Source: Clostridioides difficile_A (GTDB taxonomy: Bacteria > Bacillota > Clostridia > Peptostreptococcales > Peptostreptococcaceae). From it: DNA of 64,000 nucleotides. Both the position numbers and the translations under genes were made by a program. The stretch's first letter is position 1. Each line of letters begins with the position of its first letter. Shown one piece after another: positions 1 to 9,483 of this stretch. The notes under the pieces are model-generated. The model ran no database searches. It saw only the letters and a list, made by a program, of their open reading frames with translations, and was not told the origin of the DNA. The DNA lies in contig OX246690.1 in assembly GCA_945909635.1 (NCBI GenBank), forward strand, positions 310,001-374,000. Direction: 5' to 3'.

Positions 1-1
1 A

Positions 2-445
2 CATATAGAATCAAATGTAATGGATGATTCGATTAAGGCTATTAAACATATGAAAGCAAATGATATGCAAGAGCTAACAATTAAATTAAGACCAAAAGAG
101 TTGGGAGACATGAATATACAATTACTAAAAGATAGTGAGAGTATGAAAGCTGTTGTGACTGTTTTTAATAAAGATGTATTTGACTCTATAAATAAAAATA
201 TCACAGATTTAAAGCAACATCTTGAACTTACAAATGTAAACATAAAAGATGTATCCGTGCAAATGCATAGTGATAATAGAAATACATCAGATACTTTTGA
301 TAAAGCATTTGAACAGCAGAATAGACAAAATAACCAAGAAAATATGAATAAACAAGGCACAAATAATAAACATAACAATGTAGTCATAGAAGATGAGATT
401 AAAGAAAATATTATTGATGATGATAGAGTAGATTTATTAGCTTAA
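2..445 (+). CDS. fliK: Flagellar hook-length control protein FliK, C-terminal part
   Basis: The reading frame is already open at the window edge, so this is the 3' part of a longer gene. The internal ATG at 20 is probably not the true start. The visible protein has the FliK/Flg_hook C-terminal domain, with LRPKELGDMNIQL, the signature that contacts FlhB to switch export from hook to filament substrates. A polar Asn/Gln-rich tail follows the domain. FliK is an exported molecular ruler that sets hook length. It lies 17 nt before the hook-cap gene flgD in the same operon. The family call is firm. The N-terminal ruler region is outside the window. Confidence 0.9.
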   Translation, partial: HIESNVMDDSIKAIKHMKANDMQELTIKLRPKELGDMNIQLLKDSESMKAVVTVFNKDVFDSINKNITDLKQHLELTNVNIKDVSVQMHSDNRNTSDTFDKAFEQQNRQNNQENMNKQGTNNKHNNVVIEDEIKENIIDDDRVDLLA

Positions 446-462
446 TAAGGGGGAAGTATTGT

Positions 463-1053
463 ATGTACGGAGCAGCAGCTTTAGCAAGTGCTCAAGGAAA
501 CTATAGGTCAAATAACTTAAACCAGCTTGAAAAAAATATTAATGATATTGCAAATAAACAAGTTAGAAGTAAAGGAAATCAGACAGTAACAGATAATGGA
601 ACTCCAATTATAGGACAGGGAGACGATGCTGATAAAGATTTATTTATGAAAATACTTGTAGCACAAATGGGTAATCAAGACCCAATGAATCCACAAGACC
701 CAACGGAGTATGTATCACAATTAGCTCAGTTTGCAACTTTAGAAAAGATGTCTGCTATGAATGATAAGTTAGATGTACTTTTAGCTTTAAGTAACTCTAC
801 TCTAATAAATTCTGCATTAAGCATGGCAACATCATTAATTGGTAAACAAGTAGAGGTATCTGGAGAAGAAAAAGAAGATGAAAATATTGTAGGTGTAGTA
901 AAGTCCACATATATAAAAGATGGAGAGGTACACTTAGAGCTGAAAGTAGAAGACAGTGATAAAACTGTAGATGTTAAATATGAAAAATTACTTAAAATAG
1001 GAGAAGTAGATACAAATTCAGATGAAGAAGAAAGTTCTACAGAACAAGTATAA
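463..1053 (+). CDS. flgD: Flagellar hook assembly (cap) protein FlgD
   Basis: FlgD caps the growing hook and is needed for FlgE polymerisation. The N-terminal FlgD domain is clear: DLFMKILVAQMGNQDPMNPQ followed by the EYVSQLAQFATLEKM block, which is the conserved scaffold region. A short acidic C-terminal part, rich in Glu and Asp, replaces the longer Tudor/FnIII C-terminal domains seen in enterobacterial FlgD. A GGGGGA ribosome binding site precedes the ATG. It is followed 26 nt later by flgE. At 196 residues it has the short-form length found in Firmicutes. Confidence 0.93.
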   Translation: MYGAAALASAQGNYRSNNLNQLEKNINDIANKQVRSKGNQTVTDNGTPIIGQGDDADKDLFMKILVAQMGNQDPMNPQDPTEYVSQLAQFATLEKMSAMNDKLDVLLALSNSTLINSALSMATSLIGKQVEVSGEEKEDENIVGVVKSTYIKDGEVHLELKVEDSDKTVDVKYEKLLKIGEVDTNSDEEESSTEQV

Positions 1054-1079
1054 TATTAAACTAGAAAAGAGGTATATTC

Positions 1080-2063
1080 ATGATAAAAGCAATGTATTCA
1101 GGTGTAAGTGGGATGAAAGCAAATCAAACAAAGCTAGATGTAATAGGTAACAATGTAGCAAATGCAGGGACTACTGCTTTTAAGAAAAGTTCTGCTAGAA
1201 TAACAGATTCATTTTATCAAACTGTATTATATGCAAGTGCTCCAACGGCTGCATTAGGGGGAACAAACTTAGGACAAGTAGGTGTAGGTAGTAAGATATC
1301 AAGTATAAATAAAGATATGACACAAGGAAATGTACAACCAACCAATAGACCATCAGATTTAATGATAGATGGAGATGGATATCTTCCAGTAGTAAGGCAA
1401 GGTACAGTTATGTATACAAGAGATGGTTCTTTTAATTTAGATACAGGATTTAAAGCAACAGCTGGAGCTTTGCAAGGTATTTTGGGAGGAAGACTTGTAA
1501 ATGGTGATGGGTATATGTTACAAGGTGAGGTTTATAATGGTAAATATGACGCTGCTACTGGTGAATTTAAAAAAGATGGTGCTGTACAAGGAAAAGAACC
1601 TGTTGTAATACCTCTTCAAAGTATAAGCCCTAAAGACCAGACAGTTCAAAATGTACTAGAGTATAATATATCAAAAGATGGAACAATAGAATTTTTATTA
1701 AGTGATGGACAGAGAACTCAATTTGTATATAACAATATCCCAGCAAATGCACAACCAGGAACACCAACAACAATAGGTATTGATTCTGGTAAACTTCAAA
1801 AAGTACAAACATATGCATTCCAAAATCCAGCAGGACTAGATGCAGAGGGAGGGAACTTATTCAAACCATCAGCAAACTCAGGAGACCCACAAATAGCAGG
1901 AGCTACAGGAACAATAATACAAGGAGCAATAGAAGCTTCCAATGTAGACATAGCAGAAGAATTCACAGAGATGATAATAGCAAGTAGGTCTTTCCAAGCA
2001 AACAGCAAAATAATATCAACATCAGATGAAATCCTACAAGAGATAATAAGTCTTAAGAGATAG
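1080..2063 (+). CDS. flgE: Flagellar hook protein FlgE
   Basis: This is the structural protein of the hook, the joint between rod and filament. The N-terminus has the rod/hook family signature SGVSGMKANQTKLDVIGNNVANAGT. The central part has the FlaE-type hook insertion. The C-terminus has the conserved block ASNVDIAEEFTEMIIASRSF, which forms the D0 coiled coil. At 327 residues it is shorter than the roughly 400-residue enterobacterial hook proteins. This is the longest of the three FlgE/FlgG-family genes in the window (the others start at 12726 and 13520), and its position next to flgD supports the hook assignment. It has no signal peptide, as expected for a flagellar type III substrate. Confidence 0.92.
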   Translation: MIKAMYSGVSGMKANQTKLDVIGNNVANAGTTAFKKSSARITDSFYQTVLYASAPTAALGGTNLGQVGVGSKISSINKDMTQGNVQPTNRPSDLMIDGDGYLPVVRQGTVMYTRDGSFNLDTGFKATAGALQGILGGRLVNGDGYMLQGEVYNGKYDAATGEFKKDGAVQGKEPVVIPLQSISPKDQTVQNVLEYNISKDGTIEFLLSDGQRTQFVYNNIPANAQPGTPTTIGIDSGKLQKVQTYAFQNPAGLDAEGGNLFKPSANSGDPQIAGATGTIIQGAIEASNVDIAEEFTEMIIASRSFQANSKIISTSDEILQEIISLKR

Positions 2064-2075
2064 TAGGTACATATT

Positions 2076-2279
2076 ATGATAAGAGTAACAGATTTAAATG
2101 GAAGAAGTTACATATTAAACTCAGACCTTATAGTAAGAATCGACTCTGTACCAGAGAGCAGGATTTTACTTACAACAGGGGAAAAAAACCTTGTAAAAGA
2201 GTCTGTAGATGAGATAGTAGATAAAGTAATAAAATATAAAAGGAAAATAAATGTAGGTTATATTAGGAGCGAAAAATAA
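2076..2279 (+). CDS. flbD: FlbD family flagellar protein
   Basis: A 67-residue protein of the FlbD family, with the typical MIRVTDLNGRSYILNSDLI opening and a central ESRILLTTGEK-like segment. FlbD-family proteins sit between flgE and motA in many Firmicutes and spirochaetes. Their exact role is unclear, and this family should not be confused with the Caulobacter FlbD regulator. The TAA stop overlaps the A of the motA ATG by one base, so translation of the two genes is probably coupled. Confidence 0.85.
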   Translation: MIRVTDLNGRSYILNSDLIVRIDSVPESRILLTTGEKNLVKESVDEIVDKVIKYKRKINVGYIRSEK

Positions 2280-3097
2280 TGAAAAAAACAGATTCACTGA
2301 CATTTATTGGACTAATATTATCTACAGTATTAGTTTTATTTGGAGCTGTAAAAGGAAGTAGTTCAGGGCTAAAAAGTTTCTTTGATTTTTCATCAATACT
2401 AATCACAGTATTTGGGTCGTTTGGAGCATTAATGATTACATTTACTTTTGAGGATATGAAACTTATAAAAAATGCACTTCAATACTCATTTAAGACAACG
2501 AGTGTATCAAAATTAGATTTATTAAATCAATTTAAAGCACTTTCTAAAAAGGCCAGAAAAGAAGGGCTTCTATCAATAGAAAGTGATGTAATGAAAATAC
2601 AAGACCCATTCATGAGAAAAGGATTAGAGTTATGTATTGATGGTCTGGAAGTAAATGAAATAAGGTCTATATTAGAATTAGAGATAGATTCTATTGAAGA
2701 TACAAACAATAGATATTCTAAGATATTTAAAACTTGGGGTACTTTTGCACCCGCTTTTGGGATGCTGGGGACATTAATAGGTCTTATACAAATGCTATCT
2801 GACCTTACATCTCCAGACTTAATAGCATCTGGTATGGGAAAGGCATTAATCACAACATTCTATGGTTCTTTACTTGCTAATATCGCTTTAAATCCAATTG
2901 CATATAATATAGATGAAAAAACAGAAAAAGAAGTTTATATGAAAGAAATGATGTTAGAAGGAATAATAAGCATACAATCTGGTGAAAGCAGTATAGTGGT
3001 TGAAGAACGTTTAGCAACATACCTTTCAAGAAGTGAGAAATTACAGTTTACAAAAACCAATAAAAATACAGAAAGAGCAATGAGTAATGGGGCGTAA
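2279..3097 (+). CDS. motA: Flagellar motor stator protein MotA
   Basis: MotA is the cytoplasmic-membrane stator subunit that couples ion flow to torque with MotB. Four hydrophobic segments are visible: two near the N-terminus (about residues 7-25 and 35-55) and two in the second half around TWGTFAPAFGMLGTLIGLIQML and LLANIALNPIAYNI. Between them is the large cytoplasmic loop. The proline-containing motif in the third membrane segment and the PDLIASGMGKALITTFYGSLL block match the MotA/ExbB family. It overlaps flbD by 1 nt and motB by 11 nt, so synthesis of the two stator proteins is likely coupled. Confidence 0.94.
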   Translation: MKKTDSLTFIGLILSTVLVLFGAVKGSSSGLKSFFDFSSILITVFGSFGALMITFTFEDMKLIKNALQYSFKTTSVSKLDLLNQFKALSKKARKEGLLSIESDVMKIQDPFMRKGLELCIDGLEVNEIRSILELEIDSIEDTNNRYSKIFKTWGTFAPAFGMLGTLIGLIQMLSDLTSPDLIASGMGKALITTFYGSLLANIALNPIAYNIDEKTEKEVYMKEMMLEGIISIQSGESSIVVEERLATYLSRSEKLQFTKTNKNTERAMSNGA

Positions 3098-3782
3098 AAA
3101 AAATAAGAAGAAGGATGATATAAATCCAGATGCATGGCTAGCTACTTATGCTGATACAATAACACTGATTCTTACGTTTTTTGTATTATTGTATGCAACA
3201 TCAGTTGTGGATATGGAAAAATTCAAAAATATATCAAATGCATTAAAAGGTCAGTTTTCTGGAATAAGTATGTTTAACACAGGTTCAAGCACAAGTGATA
3301 AATCACCAATAGATAGTACTTTAGTGGATAAAAGTGATAAGTCAAATTTAGAGCAAGATTTAAAAGATAAGGTTAATAATTCTAACCTACAAAATAGCGT
3401 AACAGTTAAAGATGATAGTAGAGGGATTTTACTAGAGTTAGATGATTCAATACTATTTGACTCTGGGATTTCGGAGTTAAAAGTTAATAGTAAAGCTACT
3501 CTCAATAAAGTATATGACATGATAAAAATGATGAAAAATAAGATAGTTATAGAAGGTCATACTGATAATGTACCTGTAAAATCAAGTACACATGAATCCA
3601 ATTGGGATTTATCTTCTAGTAGAGCAGTAAGTGTTGTAAGATACTTTGTAGAAGAAAAGGGAATGGACCCTAAATTGTTTTCAGCAACAGGATGTGGAGA
3701 ATATCAGCCTTTGGTTTCAAATGAAACAGCAAAAGGAAGAGCTGAGAATAGAAGAGTTAACATACTTATAACTATCGACTAG
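3087..3782 (+). CDS. motB: Flagellar motor stator protein MotB
   Basis: MotB anchors the stator to peptidoglycan and carries the ion-binding aspartate. The N-terminus has the short basic tail, then WLATYADTITLILTFFVLLY, a single membrane helix whose Asp is the conserved ion-binding residue. The C-terminal half is an OmpA-like peptidoglycan-binding domain with IEGHTDNVPV, SSRAVSVVRYF and ENRRVNILI. At 231 residues it is a normal length. The ATG lies inside motA. The sequence alone does not establish whether H+ or Na+ is used. Confidence 0.94.
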   Translation: MGRKKNKKKDDINPDAWLATYADTITLILTFFVLLYATSVVDMEKFKNISNALKGQFSGISMFNTGSSTSDKSPIDSTLVDKSDKSNLEQDLKDKVNNSNLQNSVTVKDDSRGILLELDDSILFDSGISELKVNSKATLNKVYDMIKMMKNKIVIEGHTDNVPVKSSTHESNWDLSSSRAVSVVRYFVEEKGMDPKLFSATGCGEYQPLVSNETAKGRAENRRVNILITID

Positions 3783-3793
3783 GAGGAAGAGAT

Positions 3794-4237
3794 TTGTTCA
3801 AAAATAAAAAAATTTTTCTAATTATTTTGATACTAATTATTTTCTCAGCAGGAGCAGGATTTTTTATATTAGGTAAAGGCGGAAATAAACAAATTAATAA
3901 GATTATAGGTTCGTTTATTCCAACAGGAACAGATAAAGATGAAATAAAGACAGAAAATCTTGATTTAGAAGAAATGGTATTGAAACTAGCTGATGAAGGT
4001 GTAAGGTATCTAAAAGTATCAATAACTGTATCTTATGATTCTTCATATAAAGATATAGAAAAAAATACGCCTTTAATTAGAGATAATATCATAAATTGTC
4101 TTATGGCAAAAAGAGCAGATGATTTTGCCGCTGAGAATTTAAATAACATAAAAGAAGAAATAAAAAATACACTAAATACAAACCTAGGTGGGAATGTAAT
4201 TCAAAATATATATTTTACAAATATAGTAGTGCAATAA
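3794..4237 (+). CDS. fliL: Flagellar basal body-associated protein FliL
   Basis: A 147-residue single-pass membrane protein: a short basic N-terminus, a hydrophobic helix (about residues 6-26), and an extracytoplasmic domain with the FliL pattern RYLKVSITVSYD and a C-terminal NIYFTNIVVQ strand. FliL surrounds or supports the stator units. The start is a TTG, chosen because AGGAGG at 3781-3786 sits 7 nt upstream and no ATG fits. It lies directly after motB and before fliO, the usual Firmicute order. Confidence 0.87.
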   Translation: MFKNKKIFLIILILIIFSAGAGFFILGKGGNKQINKIIGSFIPTGTDKDEIKTENLDLEEMVLKLADEGVRYLKVSITVSYDSSYKDIEKNTPLIRDNIINCLMAKRADDFAAENLNNIKEEIKNTLNTNLGGNVIQNIYFTNIVVQ

Positions 4238-4250
4238 AGGATGGTAAGAC

Positions 4251-4625
4251 ATGATACTTTATTTATTAAAGATATTAATATGTATTCCAATAATTTTAAT
4301 ATTGATAGTCTTATCTTTAAAAATTAGCCAAGGAAGTTTATTAAAAAAATACAATGATAAATATGTAAAGATATTAGACATTGTAAGTATAAGTAAAAAC
4401 AATAGCATAATAATTTTGAAGATAGGTGAAGAAGGATGCGTTGTTGCATCTTCTTCGTCTAGTATGAATAAGATAAAAGATTTGACCAAGGAAGAAATAT
4501 CAAAAATAGAAGATGATATTAAAGAAAGAAATTTTAAAATCCAAGATTTTAAAATGGAAAGAATCAAAACAAAATATGATTTCAGTAAATATATTGGAAA
4601 ATTTACAAAAAAGGAAGATAAGTAA
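4251..4625 (+). CDS. fliO: FliO/FliZ-like flagellar export gate assembly protein
   Basis: A 124-residue protein with one strongly hydrophobic N-terminal helix (about residues 2-24) followed by a basic cytoplasmic domain. FliO proteins are poorly conserved. The call rests on this topology and on position immediately before fliP; the TAA stop and the fliP ATG are adjacent. FliO helps assemble the FliP/FliR export core. The strand-rich segment ILDIVSISKNNSIIILKIG fits the family. The name fliZ is used for the same gene in some Firmicutes. Confidence 0.75.
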   Translation: MILYLLKILICIPIILILIVLSLKISQGSLLKKYNDKYVKILDIVSISKNNSIIILKIGEEGCVVASSSSSMNKIKDLTKEEISKIEDDIKERNFKIQDFKMERIKTKYDFSKYIGKFTKKEDK

Positions 4626-5291
4626 ATGGAACTATTATCAAAATTACCTTTGGCTGATGTACCATATACAAGTTCAATGCAATTGTTTTTATTTTTAACT
4701 GCATTAATGTTTTTACCATTTGTAATGTTTATGATGACAAGCTTTGTCAGAATAGTTATAAGTCTATCATTTCTAAAATCAGCATTAGGAGCACAACAGG
4801 CAATACCAAGTCAAATCTTGGTAGGGCTTGCAATAGTATTGACAATATTTATAATGAGACCAGTATTAAATGAAATAAACGAAAAGGCATTACAACCATA
4901 TATTAAAGAAGAAATTACTATGGAAAAAGCTATGAAGGAAGCAGAAGGACCTATTAAAGAGTTTTTATTGAAGCAAACTAGACAAACAGATTTAGATTTA
5001 TTTGTAGAACAAGCTGGTTTAAAAGAAAAAAAATTAACTCGTGAAAACATACCATTATCTGTTGTAGTTCCAGCATTTGCTATAAGTGAATTAAAAACTG
5101 CTTTTCAAATAGGTTTTTTAATATACATACCATTTTTGATAATAGACCTTGTTGTTGCAAGTGTTCTAATGTCTATGGGGATGTTTATGTTGCCTCCAGT
5201 TATGATATCATTACCATTTAAGTTACTATTATTTGTAATGGTGGACGGATGGAACTTGATAGTAAAAACATTGATATTGGGATTTGGATAG
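4626..5291 (+). CDS. fliP: Flagellar type III export gate protein FliP
   Basis: FliP is a core membrane channel component of the flagellar type III secretion apparatus. The sequence has the FliP signatures FVMFMMTSFVRIVISLSFLK and, near the C-terminus, the SMGMFMLPPVMISLPFK block, with four hydrophobic segments and a central polar stretch. At 221 residues it is shorter than enterobacterial FliP (about 245) because it lacks the cleavable N-terminal signal peptide. The start abuts the fliO stop with no gap and is followed by fliQ. Confidence 0.94.
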   Translation: MELLSKLPLADVPYTSSMQLFLFLTALMFLPFVMFMMTSFVRIVISLSFLKSALGAQQAIPSQILVGLAIVLTIFIMRPVLNEINEKALQPYIKEEITMEKAMKEAEGPIKEFLLKQTRQTDLDLFVEQAGLKEKKLTRENIPLSVVVPAFAISELKTAFQIGFLIYIPFLIIDLVVASVLMSMGMFMLPPVMISLPFKLLLFVMVDGWNLIVKTLILGFG

Positions 5292-5303
5292 GAGAAAAAT
5301 AGT

Positions 5304-5573
5304 ATGAGTGAATTTATGATAATGAGTGTTCTTAAAAATGGAATGTTTACAGGAGCTATGATTGCAGCTCCAGTACTAATTGTTTCTCTTATAGTTGGAC
5401 TTTTAATAAGTGTGTTTCAAGCTACAACTCAAATCCAGGAGCAAACATTGACTTTTGTACCAAAACTGATAGCAATTCTTTTAGTAGTAGCTATTGGTGG
5501 AAGCTGGATGTTACATACTCTTATTAGTTTTACTTCTGAGATATTTAATATGATATCTCTTATAACTAAGTAG
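5304..5573 (+). CDS. fliQ: Flagellar type III export gate protein FliQ
   Basis: An 89-residue protein with two transmembrane helices separated by a short polar loop. This is the standard FliQ length and layout. The characteristic segment LLISVFQATTQIQEQTLTFVPK is present in full. FliQ packs around the FliP5-FliR1 core to form the export gate. It lies 12 nt after fliP and 11 nt before the fliR-flhB fusion. Confidence 0.94.
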   Translation: MSEFMIMSVLKNGMFTGAMIAAPVLIVSLIVGLLISVFQATTQIQEQTLTFVPKLIAILLVVAIGGSWMLHTLISFTSEIFNMISLITK

Positions 5574-5584
5574 GTAGGGTACAT

Positions 5585-7399
5585 ATGATTTTTGTATTTA
5601 TTAGAATAGTAGCTTTTTTTGGGACGCTGAGGATACTATTTCCAGCTGGTACACCTGCTTTATTTAAGTCACTCTTTGCAATCATTATATCAATACTGAT
5701 TTCAAGTACTATGCAGATTGAATATGCAGCTAATATAGATAATATTATAATGTTTACGTTATATGGAATAAATGAAACCATAACAGGCATTATACTTGGA
5801 TATATAACGAATCTGTGTTTTTATAGTATCAGGATGGCTGGTTCTATGATGGACCAACAGATGGGATTGTCAATGATTAATATGTTTGACCCAAACTCAA
5901 TGACTCAGACAACTTTAATTGATAATCTTATGAACTGGACAGCGATAATGATATTTTTTAGCATGGATGGACATCATATTTTAATTCGAGGTATAAGGTA
6001 TAGTTTTGAGTTAATTCCAATAGGAAAATCATTTGTAGATAATAATATAGACTATATAATAAACATATTTGTACAGTGCTTTATAACTGGATTCAAAATA
6101 GCAATACCTATCGTGCTTTGTCTGCTTATGGCAGATTTTATCTTAGGACTTATATCAAGAAGTGTTCCCCAACTGAATGTAATGATAGTTGGTATGCCAT
6201 TAAAAATATTGGTTGGTATAGCCTTATTTATCATATCAATACCTTTAATCGTTAGCCAGATAAGTCATCTACTGAGTCAAATACCAAAGATGTATGAGGG
6301 AACCTTTGCTCTGGCTCCTATGTTTTTTATGGGTTCAACGGATAAGACCGAAGAAGCTACTCCAAAGAAAAAGGGTGAACAAAGAAAAAAGGGTAATATA
6401 GCAAAAAGTAGAGAATTACCAGTTGCAATGACTCTACTTGCATTCACTTTATTAGTTCCTACATTATTTTCATATGTAGTAGATACACTTAAATCTTCAC
6501 TTAATTATTTTTTAAACGTGAATTTTTATATGAATATAAATTATTCAAACCTAGAAAAATTAGTTATTGTAGGATTAATGGATTTTTTTAAGATATTTTT
6601 GCCAATAGCCATTCCTTTCTTAGTTTTAGGTATAGTAGCTAACCTATTTCAAGTAGGAATCCTGTTTACTGGGGAAACTTTGAAACCAAATTTATCAAAA
6701 TTAAATCCTATTAGTGGATTTAAAAATATGTTTTCTATGAGGAGCTTATCAACTTTAATAAAAGATACAGCAATAATATCTGTATTAGCTTATATAGGGT
6801 ATACATTTTTTCAAGATAATTACTTAGATATATTAAAGCTAGGTAACATATACCTACCTAGTTTAATGTATACAGTTAAAGATTTAGTATATTCCATATT
6901 GAGTAAAATTTGTATAGCTATGATAGCTATAGCAGTTGCAGACTACTTTTATCAAAGATACAGTCATAAAAAGCAACTGAGAATGACAAAACAAGAAGTT
7001 AAAGATGAATATAAAAATGCAGAGGGAGACCCAGAAATAAAAGCTAAGATAAAACAAAAGCAAAGGCAAATCTCATCCCAAAGGACTATGCAAGCAGTCC
7101 CAAGTGCCACTGTGATAGTAACTAATCCGACCCACTTATCTATAGCAGTAAGGTATGAAAAAGGGAAGGACCAAGCTCCAGTAGTAGTGGCAAAAGGTGC
7201 AGACTATTTGGCCTTTAAAATAAGAGAGATAGCAAAGGGAAATGACATCCCTATAATAGAGAATAAACCTATAGCTAGGTTGTTATATAAGCAAGTAGAA
7301 ATAGACCAAGAAATTCCAGAGGACATGTATCAAGCTTTTGCAGAAATATTAGTAGCAGTATATAAAATCAAAAACAGATACAAAATCCCAAAAAGGTAG
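5585..7399 (+). CDS. flhB: FliR-FlhB fusion, export gate and substrate-specificity switch
   Basis: One 604-residue reading frame joins two normally separate export proteins. Residues 1 to about 250 are FliR, with several membrane helices and GSMMDQQMGLSMINMFDPNS. From about residue 251 a complete FlhB begins with the conserved TDKTEEATPKKKGEQRKKG, then four membrane helices and the cytoplasmic domain. The autocleavage site NPTH is intact at residues 514-517, so substrate-specificity switching should work. The frame is open across the join with no FliR stop or separate FlhB start. Such fusions are known in clostridia, and a one-to-one FliR:FlhB stoichiometry fits known export-gate structures. 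Confidence 0.93.
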   Translation: MIFVFIRIVAFFGTLRILFPAGTPALFKSLFAIIISILISSTMQIEYAANIDNIIMFTLYGINETITGIILGYITNLCFYSIRMAGSMMDQQMGLSMINMFDPNSMTQTTLIDNLMNWTAIMIFFSMDGHHILIRGIRYSFELIPIGKSFVDNNIDYIINIFVQCFITGFKIAIPIVLCLLMADFILGLISRSVPQLNVMIVGMPLKILVGIALFIISIPLIVSQISHLLSQIPKMYEGTFALAPMFFMGSTDKTEEATPKKKGEQRKKGNIAKSRELPVAMTLLAFTLLVPTLFSYVVDTLKSSLNYFLNVNFYMNINYSNLEKLVIVGLMDFFKIFLPIAIPFLVLGIVANLFQVGILFTGETLKPNLSKLNPISGFKNMFSMRSLSTLIKDTAIISVLAYIGYTFFQDNYLDILKLGNIYLPSLMYTVKDLVYSILSKICIAMIAIAVADYFYQRYSHKKQLRMTKQEVKDEYKNAEGDPEIKAKIKQKQRQISSQRTMQAVPSATVIVTNPTHLSIAVRYEKGKDQAPVVVAKGADYLAFKIREIAKGNDIPIIENKPIARLLYKQVEIDQEIPEDMYQAFAEILVAVYKIKNRYKIPKR

Positions 7400-7407
7400 G
7401 ATAAGTA

Positions 7408-9483
7408 ATGAATAAGTTTAATCTAAAGGAAAATATGGATGTAATAGTGGCTTTTGGTGTTGTAGGAATTGTTCTTATGATGATAGTGCCATTACCTACA
7501 TTTATATTAGATATTTTACTGGCAATTAACATAAGTTTATCTGTGCTAATTTTATTAATGACATTATTTACAACAAATGTACTTGATTTATCTATATTTC
7601 CAACAGTGTTACTTGTGACAACACTATTTAGATTAGGATTAAATCTTTCATCAACTAGATTGATTCTAACTCAAGGATATGCAGGTGAAGTTATAGAGGC
7701 ATTTGGAAGTTTTGTTGTAGGTGGAAATTACGTAGTAGGAATAATTATATTCCTAATCATATTAATTGTTCAATTTGTTGTTATAACTAATGGTTCTGGA
7801 AGAGTATCTGAAGTAACAGCTAGATTTACGTTAGATGCCATGCCAGGTAAGCAGATGAGTATAGATGCAGATTTAAATGCAGGTGTTATAGATGATAAAA
7901 CTGCTAGAAAAAGAAGAAAAGAACTTCAACAAGAAGCTGACTTTTATGGTTCTATGGATGGTGCCAATAAGTTTGTAAAAGGAGATGCTATAGCAGGTCT
8001 TATAGTAACAGCAATAAATATTATAGGCGGAATTGTAATAGGAGCTGTAATGCTGAATATGACTCTTATGGGTGCAGCACAAACATATGTAAGGCTTACC
8101 ATAGGGGATGGTCTTGTAAGTCAGATACCAGCTCTATTAATATCTACATCAGCAGGTATAATTGTAACAAGAGCTTCTACTGATGAAAATTTTGGTGGAC
8201 TAGTAAGTAGACAATTAACAGCAATACCAAAAGCAATAATGATGACTGGGTGTGTTTTAATTGTACTTGGTATGATGCCTGGACTACCTAAGCCAGCATT
8301 CTTTTCACTGGGGATAGGTGCAATAGCAGCAGGTTATTTTTTAGGAAGAGAAAAGAAAGATACTTTAGAAGATTTAGAGCTTGAAAAACCTGATATGGTA
8401 AATCCAGACAAAAACGAAGTAGAAGATGTTACAAACTTAATAAATGTAGAAGCTATAGAAGTAGAAATTGGGTATGGTCTAATATCCTTGGCTGATGAAT
8501 CAGCAGGAGGAGATTTACTTCAGAGAATAGCATCAATAAGAAGACAGTGTGCTATAGATATGGGTATAGTTGTACAACCCATAAGAATAAGAGATAATTT
8601 ACAATTAAATCCAAACCAGTACAATATAAAGATAAAAGGCAATGTAGTTGGCGGATATGAGATAATGCCTAATATGGTTTTATGTATGGACCCTATGAAT
8701 CAAGGCTTTAATATATTTGGAATAAAGACAATTGAGCCTACTTTTGGAATAGAAGCGCTTTGGATAGAAAGTGACAAAGTAGAAGATGCAGAATTAAAAG
8801 GTTATACAGTGGTAGATTCATCTACAATACTTATAACTCACTTACTAGATATAATAAAATCCAATGCACATGAATTATTGGGAAGACAAGAAGTTAAGAC
8901 TATTATAGATGCAGCAAGAGAAAATTATAGTGCTGTGGTTGACGAGTTAATACCAGATTTAATGACGCTTGGTGAAGTTCAAAAAGTACTTAAAAATCTG
9001 CTAAGAGAAAAAGTAAATATAAAGGACCGTGTTACAATACTTGAAACACTTGCAGACCAGTCTAGAAATACTAAAGATATAGAGCTTCTTACTGAATACG
9101 TGAGAATAGCTTTAGCTAGAAGTATTTGTACAAATTTGGTCGATGAAGAGAAGTCAATTGTAGTGTCTACATTGTCCCCAGAAACAGAGGAACTAGTATC
9201 TAATAATTTACAAAGGTCTGTAAATGGAACTTATCCAGCTGTTGACCCAGAAAACACAAATAAAATATTTGAAAGTATACAAGGTATAATGAGTAATGTA
9301 TATTTCAATCATAATATACCAGTAATAGTAGTATCACCAAAGATAAGAGCACCATTTAGAAAGTTAGTTGAGCTTGTATATCCTAATTTGACTGTATTAT
9401 CATTAAACGAAATACCTAACGATGTTAAAATCAAAGCAGAAGGTGTGGTGAGCATATATGATGACGAAAAAGTATACAGCTGA
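7408..9483 (+). CDS. flhA: Flagellar biosynthesis protein FlhA
   Basis: FlhA is the large export-gate subunit that couples proton motive force to secretion and docks chaperone-substrate complexes. The N-terminal third has about eight membrane helices and the FHIPEP-family signature RLGLNLSSTRLILTQG. The TARFTLDAMPGKQMSIDADL block follows, and then a four-subdomain cytoplasmic region of roughly 350 residues. The length of 691 is typical. The flhF start lies 26 nt inside its 3' end, which suggests translational coupling. Confidence 0.95.
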   Translation: MNKFNLKENMDVIVAFGVVGIVLMMIVPLPTFILDILLAINISLSVLILLMTLFTTNVLDLSIFPTVLLVTTLFRLGLNLSSTRLILTQGYAGEVIEAFGSFVVGGNYVVGIIIFLIILIVQFVVITNGSGRVSEVTARFTLDAMPGKQMSIDADLNAGVIDDKTARKRRKELQQEADFYGSMDGANKFVKGDAIAGLIVTAINIIGGIVIGAVMLNMTLMGAAQTYVRLTIGDGLVSQIPALLISTSAGIIVTRASTDENFGGLVSRQLTAIPKAIMMTGCVLIVLGMMPGLPKPAFFSLGIGAIAAGYFLGREKKDTLEDLELEKPDMVNPDKNEVEDVTNLINVEAIEVEIGYGLISLADESAGGDLLQRIASIRRQCAIDMGIVVQPIRIRDNLQLNPNQYNIKIKGNVVGGYEIMPNMVLCMDPMNQGFNIFGIKTIEPTFGIEALWIESDKVEDAELKGYTVVDSSTILITHLLDIIKSNAHELLGRQEVKTIIDAARENYSAVVDELIPDLMTLGEVQKVLKNLLREKVNIKDRVTILETLADQSRNTKDIELLTEYVRIALARSICTNLVDEEKSIVVSTLSPETEELVSNNLQRSVNGTYPAVDPENTNKIFESIQGIMSNVYFNHNIPVIVVSPKIRAPFRKLVELVYPNLTVLSLNEIPNDVKIKAEGVVSIYDDEKVYS

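Noticed and set aside
20..445. ATG at 20 as the start of FliK
   Set aside because: The frame is open to base 2 and the protein begins inside the domain, so the gene continues upstream of the window.
726..908. Minus-strand frames inside flagellar genes
   Set aside because: They lie opposite well-defined genes, lack ribosome binding sites and show no domain.
5585..7399. FliR-FlhB fusion as a sequencing frameshift
   Set aside because: The frame is open throughout, both halves are complete, and such fusions are known in clostridia.
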